A DNA stretch of 64,000 bases, taken from Gordonia insulae (GTDB lineage Bacteria; Actinomycetota; Actinomycetes; Mycobacteriales; Mycobacteriaceae). The position numbers were made by a program, and so were the translations under genes. How positions within the stretch are numbered: the stretch's first letter is position 1; every line of letters starts with the position of its first letter. Below are positions 33,213-41,921 of this stretch, piece by piece. The notes beneath the pieces were generated by a model. That model did not search any database. It had not been told where the DNA came from and saw only the letters and a program-made list of their open reading frames with translations. The stretch lies in NCBI RefSeq assembly GCF_003855095.1, contig NZ_CP033972.1, positions 434,001 through 498,000 of the forward strand. The letters are read 5' to 3'.

Positions 33213-34667
33213 GTGACCACCACGCACGTCGACGGATATCTCCGCCACATCATGGCTGTCTGCGCCGAGGACCGTTCCGGCTCCGTGGCCGACTACATCC
33301 CCGAATTGGCACGCGTCGACCCCGACGGCTACGGACTCTCGCTGTGCGTGCACGACGGGCACGTGTACAGCGAGGGGGACGGGGTGGTCGGCTTCACCAT
33401 CCAGTCCATCTCGAAGGCGTTGACCTACGCCCTGCTGTTGACCCGGATCGGCCGTGACGAGGTGGATGCCAAGATCGGCGTCGAACCGTCCGGCGAGGCG
33501 TTCAACGAGATCAGCGTCGACGACAACCGGCGACCCAAGAATCCGATGATCAACGCCGGTGCGATCATGGCCACATCGCTGTTGCTGCCACCGGTGCGTG
33601 ATGTCGATCAGGCGACCGTCGATCGGGTCTACGGGGAACTGGTGGAGTTCTACTCCGCGTGCGCCGGGCGCCGACTGACCCTCGACGAGGACGTCTACCG
33701 GTCGGAGGCGCAGACCGGTTCGCGTAACCGGGCCATCGCCTACATGTTGGACAGCTTCGGCGTCCTCGACACCGATCCGGAGGCCGCCCTCGACCTCTAC
33801 TACCGGCAGTGTTCGCTGCTGGTCACCACCGTCGACCTCTCGGTCATCGGCGCCACGTTCGCCAACGGCGGTCTCAACCCGCGGACCGGCCGGCAGGTGC
33901 TGGCTCAGGAGGTCGCGCAGCGCGTGCTGTCGGTGATGACCACCTGCGGCATGTACGACGGCGCGGGGGACTGGGTGTCGTCGGTCGGCCTACCCGCCAA
34001 GAGCGGGGTCGGCGGCGGCATCCTCGCGATCCTGCCCGGCCAGCTCGGCATCGGCGTGTACTCGCCGCGGCTAGACCGGCACGGTAACAGCGTGCGCGGC
34101 ATCGACACCTGCCGACACCTGTCGACCGATCTCGGCCTGCACATGTTCAACCTCACCCGCGAGAGCCGGGTGACGATCCGGTCCGTCTACGACATCACCG
34201 AGTTCGAGGTGAGCGAGGACTGGACCGAGCGTGAACGCGGCTACCTGCGCACCTGCCGCGAGCGGGTGCGCGTCTACGAATTGCAGGGGGATCTGACGTT
34301 CTCCGGTGCGGAGGCCGCCATGCGTCGGCTCTCCGACGACATCGACGACTACGACGTCGCCATCGTGGACATCTCGCGGATCGGGGTGGTCGACCCGGTC
34401 GCGCGGACGATGGTGCTGACCTTCAAACACACGCTCGACGAACGCGGACAGGCCGGATTGGTCGTCGACCCGGACCGCGTGATGCGCGACAGCGTGGAGC
34501 GACACCGGAACGACCAATTAGCGCCGGATCTCCTTGCACCGCAAGCGCTTCGAGGTTTCGACCCGACTCTTCCGCACGTGCACTCGACGATGGAGGCCGC
34601 GGTCACCGACGCGGAGGCGTTCCTGTTGAAGCGCCGACTCGGCGAGGGTGACGTCTTCGGCGGGTGA
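33213..34667 (+). CDS. glsA: Glutaminase fused to a STAS domain
   Basis: The 484-residue protein has a serine-dependent beta-lactamase-like glutaminase domain (about 10-310) that hydrolyses glutamine to glutamate and ammonia. The catalytic S-x-x-K is in FTIQSISKAL (Ser65, Lys68). FINDNRRPKNPMINAGA-like (VDDNRRPKNPMINAGA) and TCGMYDGAGDW are conserved. A STAS domain follows (VRVYELQGDLTFSGAEAA, VAIVDISRIGVVDP), about residues 350-450. GTG 33213 is chosen because homology starts there and a -10 box lies six bases upstream. The STAS domain suggests regulation or partner binding. Confidence 0.92.
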   Translation: MTTTHVDGYLRHIMAVCAEDRSGSVADYIPELARVDPDGYGLSLCVHDGHVYSEGDGVVGFTIQSISKALTYALLLTRIGRDEVDAKIGVEPSGEAFNEISVDDNRRPKNPMINAGAIMATSLLLPPVRDVDQATVDRVYGELVEFYSACAGRRLTLDEDVYRSEAQTGSRNRAIAYMLDSFGVLDTDPEAALDLYYRQCSLLVTTVDLSVIGATFANGGLNPRTGRQVLAQEVAQRVLSVMTTCGMYDGAGDWVSSVGLPAKSGVGGGILAILPGQLGIGVYSPRLDRHGNSVRGIDTCRHLSTDLGLHMFNLTRESRVTIRSVYDITEFEVSEDWTERERGYLRTCRERVRVYELQGDLTFSGAEAAMRRLSDDIDDYDVAIVDISRIGVVDPVARTMVLTFKHTLDERGQAGLVVDPDRVMRDSVERHRNDQLAPDLLAPQALRGFDPTLPHVHSTMEAAVTDAEAFLLKRRLGEGDVFGG

Positions 34668-34693
34668 CGTCCCGCGGCCGGACGGGTGGACGT

Positions 34694-34699
34694 TAAGCT
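34694..34699 (+). promoter_or_regulatory. -10 box for leaderless nucS
   Basis: TAAGCT ends seven bases before the GTG at 34707; no ribosome binding site lies between. Confidence 0.5.
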
Positions 34700-34706
34700 G
34701 GCCACC

Positions 34707-35390
34707 GTGCGTCTGGTTATCGCGGAGTGTCAGGTGGATTATGTCGGCCGGTTGACCGCCCATCTGCCGATGGCGAAGCGTCTGTTGCTGATCAAGTCGG
34801 ACGGGTCGGTCAGCGTGCACGCCGACGATCGCGCGTACAAGCCGCTGAACTGGATGAGTCCGCCGTGCTGGATGGTCGAGTCGGAGGTGCCCGACGGCGT
34901 CGAGGCCGACGCGTACTGGGTCGTCACCAACAAGACCGGCGAGGAACTCCGCATCACCATCGCGTCGATCGAGCACGATTCCGCGCACGAATTGGGCGTC
35001 GACCCCGGGCTCGTCAAGGACGGTGTCGAGGCGCACCTGCAGGAGTTGCTCGCCGAACACGTCGAGACGCTGGGCTCGGGACATACGCTCATCCGTCGCG
35101 AATACATGACCGCGATCGGCCCGGTCGACCTGCTGTGCCGCGACGCCGACGGGTCGACGGTCGCCGTGGAGATCAAACGTCGGGGCGAGATCGACGGCGT
35201 CGAGCAGCTGACGCGCTACCTCGAACTCCTCAATCGCGACCCGATCCTGGCGCCGGTCTCGGGGGTGTTCGCCGCCCAACAGATCAAGCCGCAGGCCCGC
35301 ACTCTCGCCGAGGACCGCGGAATCCGCTGTCTGGTACTCGATTACGACGCGTTGCGCGGTGCCGAGAGCACCGAGTTCCGACTCTTCTGA
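34707..35390 (+). CDS. nucS: Endonuclease NucS/EndoMS, noncanonical mismatch repair
   Basis: The 227-residue protein cuts both strands at mismatches and takes the place of MutS/MutL in actinobacteria. The N-terminal half ([30 protein letters not shown]) is the dimerisation and DNA-binding domain. The C-terminal RecB-like nuclease carries [10 protein letters not shown] and VAVEIKRRG with catalytic Asp, Glu and Lys. GTG 34707 matches the usual VRLVIA start, and a -10 box lies seven bases ahead. It is the first gene of the block syntenic with M. tuberculosis Rv1321 onward. Confidence 0.94.
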   Translation: MRLVIAECQVDYVGRLTAHLPMAKRLLLIKSDGSVSVHADDRAYKPLNWMSPPCWMVESEVPDGVEADAYWVVTNKTGEELRITIASIEHDSAHELGVDPGLVKDGVEAHLQELLAEHVETLGSGHTLIRREYMTAIGPVDLLCRDADGSTVAVEIKRRGEIDGVEQLTRYLELLNRDPILAPVSGVFAAQQIKPQARTLAEDRGIRCLVLDYDALRGAESTEFRLF

Positions 35391-35408
35391 CCCCGACCGG
35401 GCCGGAGC

Positions 35409-35831
35409 TCAGCCGACGGGCGTCAGTGCGACGACCGCGATGGTTCGGCTGACCTTGTCCTGATAGCTCTGATAGTCGAAGACCTGATCGTTGAGCGTTG
35501 CCCACATCTGCTCGCGGTCGGTGCCGGTGAGCTCGGTTCCGTGCACCGGCGTCACCTCGTCGCCGATGGTCACCTCGGCCGCCGTCCCCGCGCGCAGATT
35601 GAGCCACCAGCCGGGCTCCCAGTCCGCGCCGCCATTGGATGCGACGACGATCCAGCGATCGCCGTCGGCGTGATAGATCAGCGGGGTGGTGCGGGGTTCG
35701 CCGGTGGTGCGCCCGGTGGTGGTGAGCATCAGGAGGTCGGCGCCACGGAACCGGCGCAGGCCCAGCCGCGCGACGACAGCGTTGGTCACGCGGTTCACCG
35801 TGACGTAGATGCGCCTCTTCATGCGCGACAT
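35409..35831 (-). CDS. Deazaflavin (F420)-dependent nitroreductase-family protein
   Basis: The 140-residue protein has the split-barrel signature of the Ddn family: LLMLTTTGRTTGEPRTTPLIYH, VVASNGGADWEPGWWLNLRA. Members use F420H2 to reduce quinones or other small molecules. ATG 35831 opens the frame. However, TACCAT overlaps that codon and sits seven bases before a second ATG at 35822 (MKRRIYVTVNR), which may be the real, leaderless start. It converges with nucS, 18 bases apart. Confidence 0.8.
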   Translation of the reverse strand: MSRMKRRIYVTVNRVTNAVVARLGLRRFRGADLLMLTTTGRTTGEPRTTPLIYHADGDRWIVVASNGGADWEPGWWLNLRAGTAAEVTIGDEVTPVHGTELTGTDREQMWATLNDQVFDYQSYQDKVSRTIAVVALTPVG

Positions 35832-35883
35832 GGTATCGACTGCAGGTCACCCGCGGGCCGGACCGCGCTGGCCCGGCCGGTGG

Positions 35884-36930
35884 TCATCGTCCGTTCGACT
35901 GACCCGATGACGCGGTGGAGGGCTGCGGCGACCCGTTGGCGCCGTTGGTCGCCGTGGATCGCTTGATCTGGGATTGCGACGACAGGGCGCGGTTGAGGAG
36001 CTCCACGTCATCGTTCTCGGTGAGGTCGGCGAGATCCTGGTGGCGTTCGGCCAGTTGCTCGGGGAGTCGGACAAGCTGGTCGCGGACCTGGTTGAGTTGC
36101 TCGACGACCTGCTTGCGAGCGAGATCGGCCTTGCCGGCGAGCTCGCGCGAGCGGGCGAGGCGTTCGGTGGCGATCTCCTGCGCGGCGTCCTTCGTCCGCT
36201 GCGCATCGTTGCGGGCGCGGTCCCGCTGCGTCGCGAGTTCGGCGTCGTGGCGTTCCCGCTCGGCCTGCCGGGCCCGGGTGCTCTGCAGTTCCAGCTCGGC
36301 GGCCTCGCCCTTGGCCTTCGTCACGATGCGTCGGGCCTCGTCCCGGGCCGCACTCATCGTCTCGCTGTGCTCGGCCTCCATCGCCGCCGTGCGCTCGGCG
36401 ATGAGCTTCGCGGCCTCCTCGGCCTCCTCCTCGGCCGCGGCGGTGAGTGCGTCGGCCTTCTCCCGGGCCTGTCGTGCCCAGTCCTCGGCGTCGGTGATCG
36501 TCTTCTGCGCCTTGGTGTTCGCGTCGTCGCGGACCTTCTGGGCATCGGCCTGGGCGTCGTCGCGTACGGCGGCGGCCTCCTGCCGGGCGATCGACGTGGT
36601 CTCGGCCGCCTCGGCGGCGGCGTCCGCCCGGATCTCCGAGGCCTCGTCGGAGGCCAGCTGGAGCATGCGGCCGAGCCGCTCGCTCATGCCCTGGGCGGTC
36701 GTCGGCGGCACCGAGAGCTTGTCGACCTCACGCCGCAGCTCCTCGATCTCGTCGCGCGCCTCCTCGAGGTGCGCGGCGAGCTCATGGGCGTTGGCGGTCG
36801 CGGCATCCCGGTCCGCCGCGAGGACCCGCAGCTCGGCGTCCATGCGCTGCAGATGTTCGGCCACCTGGTCGCGGTCGAAGCCGCGCATGACGATCGCGAA
36901 CGGGAGTTGCCGCGGTGCGGGAGCTGACAT
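35884..36930 (-). CDS. DivIVA-like long coiled-coil protein
   Basis: The 348-residue protein opens with LPFAIVMRGFDRDQVAEHLQ, a DivIVA/GpsB-type N-terminal motif. It is then almost wholly an Ala/Glu/Arg/Lys-rich coiled coil up to about residue 300, with a Ser/Asn/Gly-rich tail. Such proteins organise polar growth or division in actinobacteria. It is distinct from Wag31 by its length and position. A -10 box TAGACT lies seven bases before its ATG on the reverse strand. Confidence 0.72.
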   Translation of the reverse strand: MSAPAPRQLPFAIVMRGFDRDQVAEHLQRMDAELRVLAADRDAATANAHELAAHLEEARDEIEELRREVDKLSVPPTTAQGMSERLGRMLQLASDEASEIRADAAAEAAETTSIARQEAAAVRDDAQADAQKVRDDANTKAQKTITDAEDWARQAREKADALTAAAEEEAEEAAKLIAERTAAMEAEHSETMSAARDEARRIVTKAKGEAAELELQSTRARQAERERHDAELATQRDRARNDAQRTKDAAQEIATERLARSRELAGKADLARKQVVEQLNQVRDQLVRLPEQLAERHQDLADLTENDDVELLNRALSSQSQIKRSTATNGANGSPQPSTASSGQSNGR

Positions 36931-36937
36931 GCGGCAC

Positions 36938-36943
36938 AGTCTA
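36938..36943 (-). promoter_or_regulatory. -10 box for the leaderless coiled-coil gene
   Basis: On the reverse strand TAGACT is followed by seven bases and then the ATG at 36930. TAGACT is a strong actinobacterial -10 form. Confidence 0.55.
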
Positions 36944-36958
36944 TCTCAGTCGGAAAGG

Positions 36959-37453
36959 TCAGTGACCTGTGGATTCGGTCGCAGGCTCGACCAGTTCGAG
37001 GAGTACGCCACCCGCGTCCTTGGGGTGCACGAAGTTGATCCGGGAGTCGGCCGTGCCGCGCCGGGGCTCGGGGTAGAGGACGCGGATCCCGGCCGCGGTG
37101 AGGCGTTCGCTCACGGCCTCCACGTCGGTGACCCGGACGGCGAGCTGCTGCAGGCCGGGCCCGTTGCGGTCGAGGAACTTGGCGATCGTCGAGTCGTCGG
37201 TCAATGGGGCCAGCAGCTGGATCACGGCTCCGCCGGTGTCACCGGCGTTCCGGGGGCCGACCATGGCCTCGATCACGCCCTGGCCGGTGTTGGTCTCCTC
37301 GTGCAGCGTCACGAAGCCGAGGTGGTCGAGGTACCACTGCTTGGCGGCATCGAGGTCGGCGACGGCGATGCCCACGTGATCGATGGCGACGACGAGGTCG
37401 GAGATGACGTCGGTGGCCGTGACGGTGGCGGGGTCTGTTGCTGAGGTGGTCAT
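36959..37453 (-). CDS. mce: Methylmalonyl-CoA epimerase
   Basis: The 164-residue glyoxalase-fold enzyme interconverts (R)- and (S)-methylmalonyl-CoA in propionate metabolism. [23 protein letters not shown] gives the first metal His, and Gln/His/Glu ligands fit [23 protein letters not shown] and GVLLELVEP. It diverges from the thiolase gene over 80 bases. A TACCGT box lies six bases before its ATG, so its mRNA is probably leaderless. Confidence 0.9.
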   Translation of the reverse strand: MTTSATDPATVTATDVISDLVVAIDHVGIAVADLDAAKQWYLDHLGFVTLHEETNTGQGVIEAMVGPRNAGDTGGAVIQLLAPLTDDSTIAKFLDRNGPGLQQLAVRVTDVEAVSERLTAAGIRVLYPEPRRGTADSRINFVHPKDAGGVLLELVEPATESTGH

Positions 37454-37459
37454 GGTCTA

Positions 37460-37465
37460 ACGGTA
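37460..37465 (-). promoter_or_regulatory. -10 box for leaderless mce
   Basis: Reverse-strand TACCGT, six bases, then ATG at 37453. The forward strand of the same stretch holds TAGCGT (37464-37469), a possible -10 for the divergent thiolase gene. Confidence 0.5.
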
Positions 37466-37533
37466 GCGTTGGGTGGACAAGCGCACAGAGCGGGCGCTCG
37501 GTCTGCCGGCTCACACCCACGTTGGAGGTCCTC

Positions 37534-38766
37534 ATGTCCACGAACACCGACCAGTCGTCGACTGTCATCGTCGCGGGGGCCCGCACCCCGTTCGGGCGGT
37601 TGCTCGGATCGCTGAAGGACTTCAGTGGGGTGGATCTCGGGGCCATCGCGATCGAGGGTGCGCTGGAGCGCTCGGGCGTGCCCGCCTCGGCGGTCGAGTA
37701 CGTGATCATGGGGCAGGTGCTGACCGCCGGCGCGGGACAGATGCCGGCCCGTCAGGCCGCGGTGAAGGCCGGGATCGGCTGGGACGTACCGACACTGACG
37801 ATCAACAAGATGTGCCTGTCGGGGATCGACGCGATCGCGCTGGCCGACCAGCTGATCCGGGCGGGCGAGTTCGACGTCGTCGTCGCGGGTGGCCAGGAGT
37901 CGATGACCCAGGCGCCGCACATGCTGCCCGGCAGCCGGGGCGGCTTCAAGTACGGCAATACCGAGCTCGTCGACCACATGGCGTTCGACGGACTGTGGGA
38001 TGCCTTCACCGACCAGCCGATGGGTGCGCTGACCGAGCAGGGCAACGACGTCACCACCGATGCTGCGGCAGACGTGACCCGCGGCTTCACGCGCACCGAG
38101 CAGGACGAGTTCGCCGCGCAGAGTCACCAGCGCGCGGCCATCGCGTGGAAGAACGGCCTGTTCGCCGACGAGGTGGTGCCGGTCAGCATCCCGCAGCGCA
38201 AGGGTGAGCCGGTGTCCTTCGCCGAGGACGAGGGCGTGCGCGCGGACACCACTGCGGACTCGCTGGCCGGCCTGCGCCCCGCCTTCCGCAAGGACGGCAC
38301 CATCACCGCCGGCAACTCGTCGCAGATCTCCGACGGCGCGGCCGCGGTCGTCGTGATGAGCAAGGCCAAGGCCACCGAACTCGGGGTGACCTGGCTCGCG
38401 GAGATCGGGCCGCACGGCGTCGTCGCCGGACCGGACTCGTCGCTGCAGGCACAGCCCGCCAACGCGATCGAGAAGGCCTGCGCACGGGCCGGGATCACGC
38501 CCGCCGATCTCGACCTGGTGGAGATCAACGAGGCCTTCGCCGCGGTCGGTCTGGCGTCGACCAAGAAGCTCGGCATCGATCCGTCGATCATCAACGTCAA
38601 CGGTGGCGCCATCGCCGTCGGACACCCCATCGGCACCTCGGGTGCGCGTATCACGCTGCATCTCGCGCTGGAGCTCCAGCGTCGCGGTGGCGGCGTCGGC
38701 GCCGCCGCACTCTGTGGCGCCGGCGGCCAGGGCGATGCCCTGATCGTGCGGGTCCCGAAGAGCTGA
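37534..38766 (+). CDS. fadA4: Acetyl-CoA acetyltransferase (thiolase)
   Basis: This 410-residue thiolase condenses or cleaves acetoacetyl-CoA. The nucleophilic Cys94 is in [15 protein letters not shown], the His in [11 protein letters not shown], and the second Cys in [15 protein letters not shown] 37534 is preceded by TTGGAGG; upstream codons in frame are noncoding. The symbol follows the M. tuberculosis neighbour of the epimerase gene and rests on synteny. Confidence 0.9.
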   Translation: MSTNTDQSSTVIVAGARTPFGRLLGSLKDFSGVDLGAIAIEGALERSGVPASAVEYVIMGQVLTAGAGQMPARQAAVKAGIGWDVPTLTINKMCLSGIDAIALADQLIRAGEFDVVVAGGQESMTQAPHMLPGSRGGFKYGNTELVDHMAFDGLWDAFTDQPMGALTEQGNDVTTDAAADVTRGFTRTEQDEFAAQSHQRAAIAWKNGLFADEVVPVSIPQRKGEPVSFAEDEGVRADTTADSLAGLRPAFRKDGTITAGNSSQISDGAAAVVVMSKAKATELGVTWLAEIGPHGVVAGPDSSLQAQPANAIEKACARAGITPADLDLVEINEAFAAVGLASTKKLGIDPSIINVNGGAIAVGHPIGTSGARITLHLALELQRRGGGVGAAALCGAGGQGDALIVRVPKS

Positions 38767-38823
38767 CCGGTCACCTCTCCCGTCGGTTCGGCTCGCCCTG
38801 AGCAGCCCGGATCGGGAGATGTG

Positions 38824-38840
38824 TACTACAGATTGTCGTA
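38824..38840. promoter_or_regulatory. BlaI/MecI-like operator candidate
   Basis: TACTACA-GAT-TGTCGTA is a 7-3-7 inverted repeat with one mismatch, carrying the TACA/TGT core of BlaI-family operators. It overlaps possible promoter boxes (TAGTCT 38839-38844) upstream of the DUF3817 gene. Confidence 0.45.
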
Positions 38841-38871
38841 GTCTGCTGTCCGATTCGGCACAATGGGAACC

Positions 38872-39222
38872 ATGTCGCAATTCCTCGATCTCAGCACCCC
38901 GGCCAAGCGCTTCCGTCTCGTCGCAGTCCTGGAGGCGATCACGTGGCTGGCGCTGCTGATCGCCATGTTCTTCAAGTGGGTCCTCGGGCACACCGAGGCG
39001 GTGGCGGTTCCGGGCATGGTGCACGGCATCGTGTTCGTGCTGTTCGTCCTCGTCTCGCTGGTCACGGCGGTGCAGTTGCGCTGGCGGGTCGGCGTGACGG
39101 CCCTCGCGCTGGTGTCGAGCATCCCGCCCTTCGGCACCCTGGTGTTCGAGTGGTGGGCCCAGCGCAACGGTCACCTCGCCGAACTCTCCGACGGTCAGAC
39201 GCCGCAGCGTCTGGCCGCCTGA
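38872..39222 (+). CDS. DUF3817 membrane protein, copy 1
   Basis: The 116-residue protein has three hydrophobic helices: FRLVAVLEAITWLALLIAMF, GMVHGIVFVLFVLVSLVTAV and GVTALALVSSIPPFGTLVF. VPGMVHG and IPPFGTLVFEWW fit DUF3817, whose function is unknown. I prefer ATG 38872 because CACAAT (38859-38864) lies seven bases before it; ATG 38863 overlaps that box. A second DUF3817 gene lies at 59399. Confidence 0.8.
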   Translation: MSQFLDLSTPAKRFRLVAVLEAITWLALLIAMFFKWVLGHTEAVAVPGMVHGIVFVLFVLVSLVTAVQLRWRVGVTALALVSSIPPFGTLVFEWWAQRNGHLAELSDGQTPQRLAA

Positions 39223-39237
39223 CCCGGAGCCGGACCG

Positions 39238-39543
39238 GTGATCGTCGCCTTCAGTCTGACGCCATCGGGCGGTGACGCGGTCGACCACGACGGTGGCATG
39301 AGTGCCGCCGTGGCGTCTGCCGTGCGGGTGGTCCGGGAATCCGGGCTCCCGCATCAGACGACGGCGATGTTCACCTATCTGGAAGGCGACTGGGACGAGG
39401 TGATGGCGGTCGTCAAGGCCGCGGCCGACGCGGTCGCCGAGCTGGCCCCCCGAGTGGGTCTGGTCCTCAAGGCCGACATCCGGCCCGGGCACACCGGAGA
39501 GCTGACCGGCAAGGTCGAGCGGATCGACGAGCACCTCGGGTGA
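39238..39543 (+). CDS. MTH1187-family thiamine-binding protein
   Basis: The 101-residue ferredoxin-like protein has IVAFSLTPSGG, GLPHQTTAMFTYLEGDWDEVM and LKADIRPGHTGELTGKVERI, the YqgV/MTH1187 signature. Members bind thiamine or hydroxymethylpyrimidine-like ligands. GTG 39238 is the start; the stop overlaps the MFS transporter gene by four bases, which may hint that the transporter handles a related ligand. Confidence 0.82.
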   Translation: MIVAFSLTPSGGDAVDHDGGMSAAVASAVRVVRESGLPHQTTAMFTYLEGDWDEVMAVVKAAADAVAELAPRVGLVLKADIRPGHTGELTGKVERIDEHLG

Positions 39544-40826
39544 CACCCTTCGCACGGGAGGTCGGGTCGCGGAACGTCGCGGTCACGCCGACGAGCCGAC
39601 GTGCCCGGGCATCGGTCACCGCGATCTTCGCCCTCAACGGCTTCCTGGCGGCCATGTGGGTCGCACACATCCCGGTCATCACCGAGCGCACCGGGGTCTC
39701 GCACGATCAGCTCGGCGGCCTGCTCCTCTTGCTCGGCGCGTCGGCGTTCGTCGCCATGCAGCTATGTGGGCCGATCATCGACCGATGGGGGTCGCGACCC
39801 ACGACGATCGCCGCGGCAGTCCTGCTGTCGGTGGTGATCCTCGGGCCCGTGTGCGCGACCGGACCCGCGACCCTGGCGGCGGCGCTGGCCGCGTTCGGCT
39901 TCGCCAACGGCGCCCTCGACGTCTCGATGAACGCGCAGGCGGTCCAGGTCGAACGGAGTTACGGCCGGCCGATCATGTCGTCGTTCCACGGCTACTTCTC
40001 GGTGGGCGGTCTCGTCGGGTCCGGGGTCGTCGCCGCCACCCTGTGGCTCGACACCGGCGTACCGGCCACGGTCGCTGTCGCCGGTGTGGCCGGTCTGGTC
40101 GTCACGGCATGCGCCGCACGTGGCCTGCGCGGCCGTGAGTCGGCCGCGCCTGCGCCGGGATCGACCTCGCCGGCAGACGTCGAACCCGCGCGATCCGCAT
40201 CAGTGCCCCGCCGACCCTGGTGGACCGGGGTCGACCTGCGCCGTGTGGTCCTGATGGCCGCCGTCGCGTTCGCGCTCATGCTCGCCGAGGGGACGGCGTA
40301 CGACTGGAGTGCCCTGCACATCGTCGAGACGTTCGACACCAACGAGTCGATCGGTGCGATCGCCTTCGCCGCCTTCAGTGCGGCGATGACGGTCGCCCGG
40401 TTCGGGGTCGATCCGGTGGCGGCCGCGGTCGGTCCGGTGGCGGTCGTGCGCTTCGGGGCGCTGATCGGGATCGTCGGGATGACCGTCGCGGTGCTGGCGC
40501 CGTCGGCGGGCTGGGCGATCGTCGGGTGGACCGTCTTCGGCATCGGACTGGCGGGCCTGATCCCGCAGATCTTCACCGCCGCCGGGAACCTCACCACCGC
40601 TTCCAGCGGACGCACGATCTCGGTGGTGGTCGGGTGTGGCTATCTGGGCATGCTCGCCGGTCCCGCGGTGGTCGGGTTCATCAGCAATCGCAGCAGCCTG
40701 CCGGTGGGTCTCGCGGTCGCGATCGGGGCGCTGGTGTTCGCCGCGGCGGCGGCCGGGGTCGTGCGCTCCCCGGGGCAGCGGCAGCGGCGATCCGACGTCG
40801 CGCGGCATGACACACTAGAGGGGTGA
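39540..40826 (+). CDS. MFS transporter
   Basis: The 428-residue membrane protein has 12 predicted helices. The MFS loop 2-3 motif is seen as GPIIDRWGSRPTT. ALDVSMNAQAVQVERSYGRPIMSSFHGYFSVGGLVG is typical of the fucose permease/YbjJ-like branch. It is translationally coupled to the thiamine-binding protein upstream (GTGA) and to the thioredoxin protein downstream. Substrate unknown. Confidence 0.84.
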   Translation: MTPFAREVGSRNVAVTPTSRRARASVTAIFALNGFLAAMWVAHIPVITERTGVSHDQLGGLLLLLGASAFVAMQLCGPIIDRWGSRPTTIAAAVLLSVVILGPVCATGPATLAAALAAFGFANGALDVSMNAQAVQVERSYGRPIMSSFHGYFSVGGLVGSGVVAATLWLDTGVPATVAVAGVAGLVVTACAARGLRGRESAAPAPGSTSPADVEPARSASVPRRPWWTGVDLRRVVLMAAVAFALMLAEGTAYDWSALHIVETFDTNESIGAIAFAAFSAAMTVARFGVDPVAAAVGPVAVVRFGALIGIVGMTVAVLAPSAGWAIVGWTVFGIGLAGLIPQIFTAAGNLTTASSGRTISVVVGCGYLGMLAGPAVVGFISNRSSLPVGLAVAIGALVFAAAAAGVVRSPGQRQRRSDVARHDTLEG

Positions 40827-41845
40827 CACGACCAACGAATCGGCAGCAGGCGGCCGCGGCCGCCCGGCAACAGGCTGCCGCCGCGGTAGCAATGTCGGGT
40901 GCCGTGGATCTCTCGGCCCTCAAGGAACGCGCAGACGCGCAACGACAGCAGGCTCAACGGCCGGCCGCGGCCCCGCGCGCCGACCAGCCGCCGAACGGTG
41001 GCCCGGCCGGTGGCGGACCGGGTGCGTCGAGCACGCCCGGTGCATCGAGCGGACCGGCGGTCCTCGACGTCACCGACGAGACCTTCGAGGCGGAGGTGCT
41101 CGAACGCTCTCAGCGACAGCTCGTGCTCGTGGACCTGTGGGCCGAATGGTGCGGTCCGTGCAAGCAGCTCTCACCGGTGCTCGAGTCGCTCGCCACCCGC
41201 GCACAGGGCAGCTGGGTACTGGCCAAGATCGACGTCGACGCGAGCCCGCGGATCGCCCAGGCGTTCCGCGTGCAGTCGATCCCGATGGTCGTGGCGATCG
41301 CCCAGGGCCAGCCGGTTGCCGCCTTCAACGGTGTCCGATCCGAGGCGGAGATCACCCAATGGGTCGACGACATCCTCGCCCAGCTCGGTGACGTGTTGCC
41401 GGGCGGGGACGGCGCGGGAGCCGCAGCCGAACCCGAGGCCGACGACCCCCGGATGGTCGCCGCGGAGGAGAAGCTGAACGCCGGGGACTTCGACGGTGCG
41501 CTCGCGGACTACCGGGCGATCGTGGAGGTCGAGCCGGAGAACATCGAGGCGGCATCGGCCGCCCGCAATCTCGAGTTCGTGCTGCGCGCGCAGGCCCACG
41601 ACCCGGCCATCGTCGAGACCGCGGCACCCACCGACGTCGACGCGCAACTCGCCGCCGCCGACGTGCTGTTGATGTCGCAGCGCCCGGAAGAGGCCTTCGA
41701 CCGCATCATCGCCGTGGTCAAGGTGACCGCGGGAGACGATCGGACCCGCGCCCGGACCCGGCTGCTCGAGCTCTTCGAATTGTTCGATCCGGCGGAACCC
41801 TTCGTCATCACCGCACGACGTAGGCTCGCCACCGCGCTCTACTGA
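40823..41845 (+). CDS. Thioredoxin/YbbN (CnoX)-like protein
   Basis: The 340-residue protein has an Ala/Gln/Pro-rich disordered start (1-78), a thioredoxin domain (about 80-195) and a helical TPR-like C-terminal half. The active site WAEWCGPCKQ (Cys110, Cys113) is intact, unlike E. coli YbbN, so redox activity is possible. YbbN proteins guard clients against oxidation with GroEL. It matches Rv1324 in position. GTG 40823 overlaps the MFS stop. Confidence 0.87.
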   Translation: MTRPTNRQQAAAAARQQAAAAVAMSGAVDLSALKERADAQRQQAQRPAAAPRADQPPNGGPAGGGPGASSTPGASSGPAVLDVTDETFEAEVLERSQRQLVLVDLWAEWCGPCKQLSPVLESLATRAQGSWVLAKIDVDASPRIAQAFRVQSIPMVVAIAQGQPVAAFNGVRSEAEITQWVDDILAQLGDVLPGGDGAGAAAEPEADDPRMVAAEEKLNAGDFDGALADYRAIVEVEPENIEAASAARNLEFVLRAQAHDPAIVETAAPTDVDAQLAAADVLLMSQRPEEAFDRIIAVVKVTAGDDRTRARTRLLELFELFDPAEPFVITARRRLATALY

Positions 41846-41856
41846 GCCGGATTCGG

Positions 41857-41912
41857 CCCACACTTCGAAGGATCCCACACCTGCAAGGGTGTGGGCTCCT
41901 TCGATGTGTGGG
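41857..41912. terminator. Bidirectional terminator between trx-like gene and glgB
   Basis: A long hairpin (CCCACACTTCGAAGGA...TCCTTCGATGTGTGGG, inner stem CCCACACC/GGTGTGGG) fills the gap between two convergent genes. The stem has about 24 pairs with a few mismatches. No T-run is present. Confidence 0.75.
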
Positions 41913-41921
41913 TGGGTCGGC

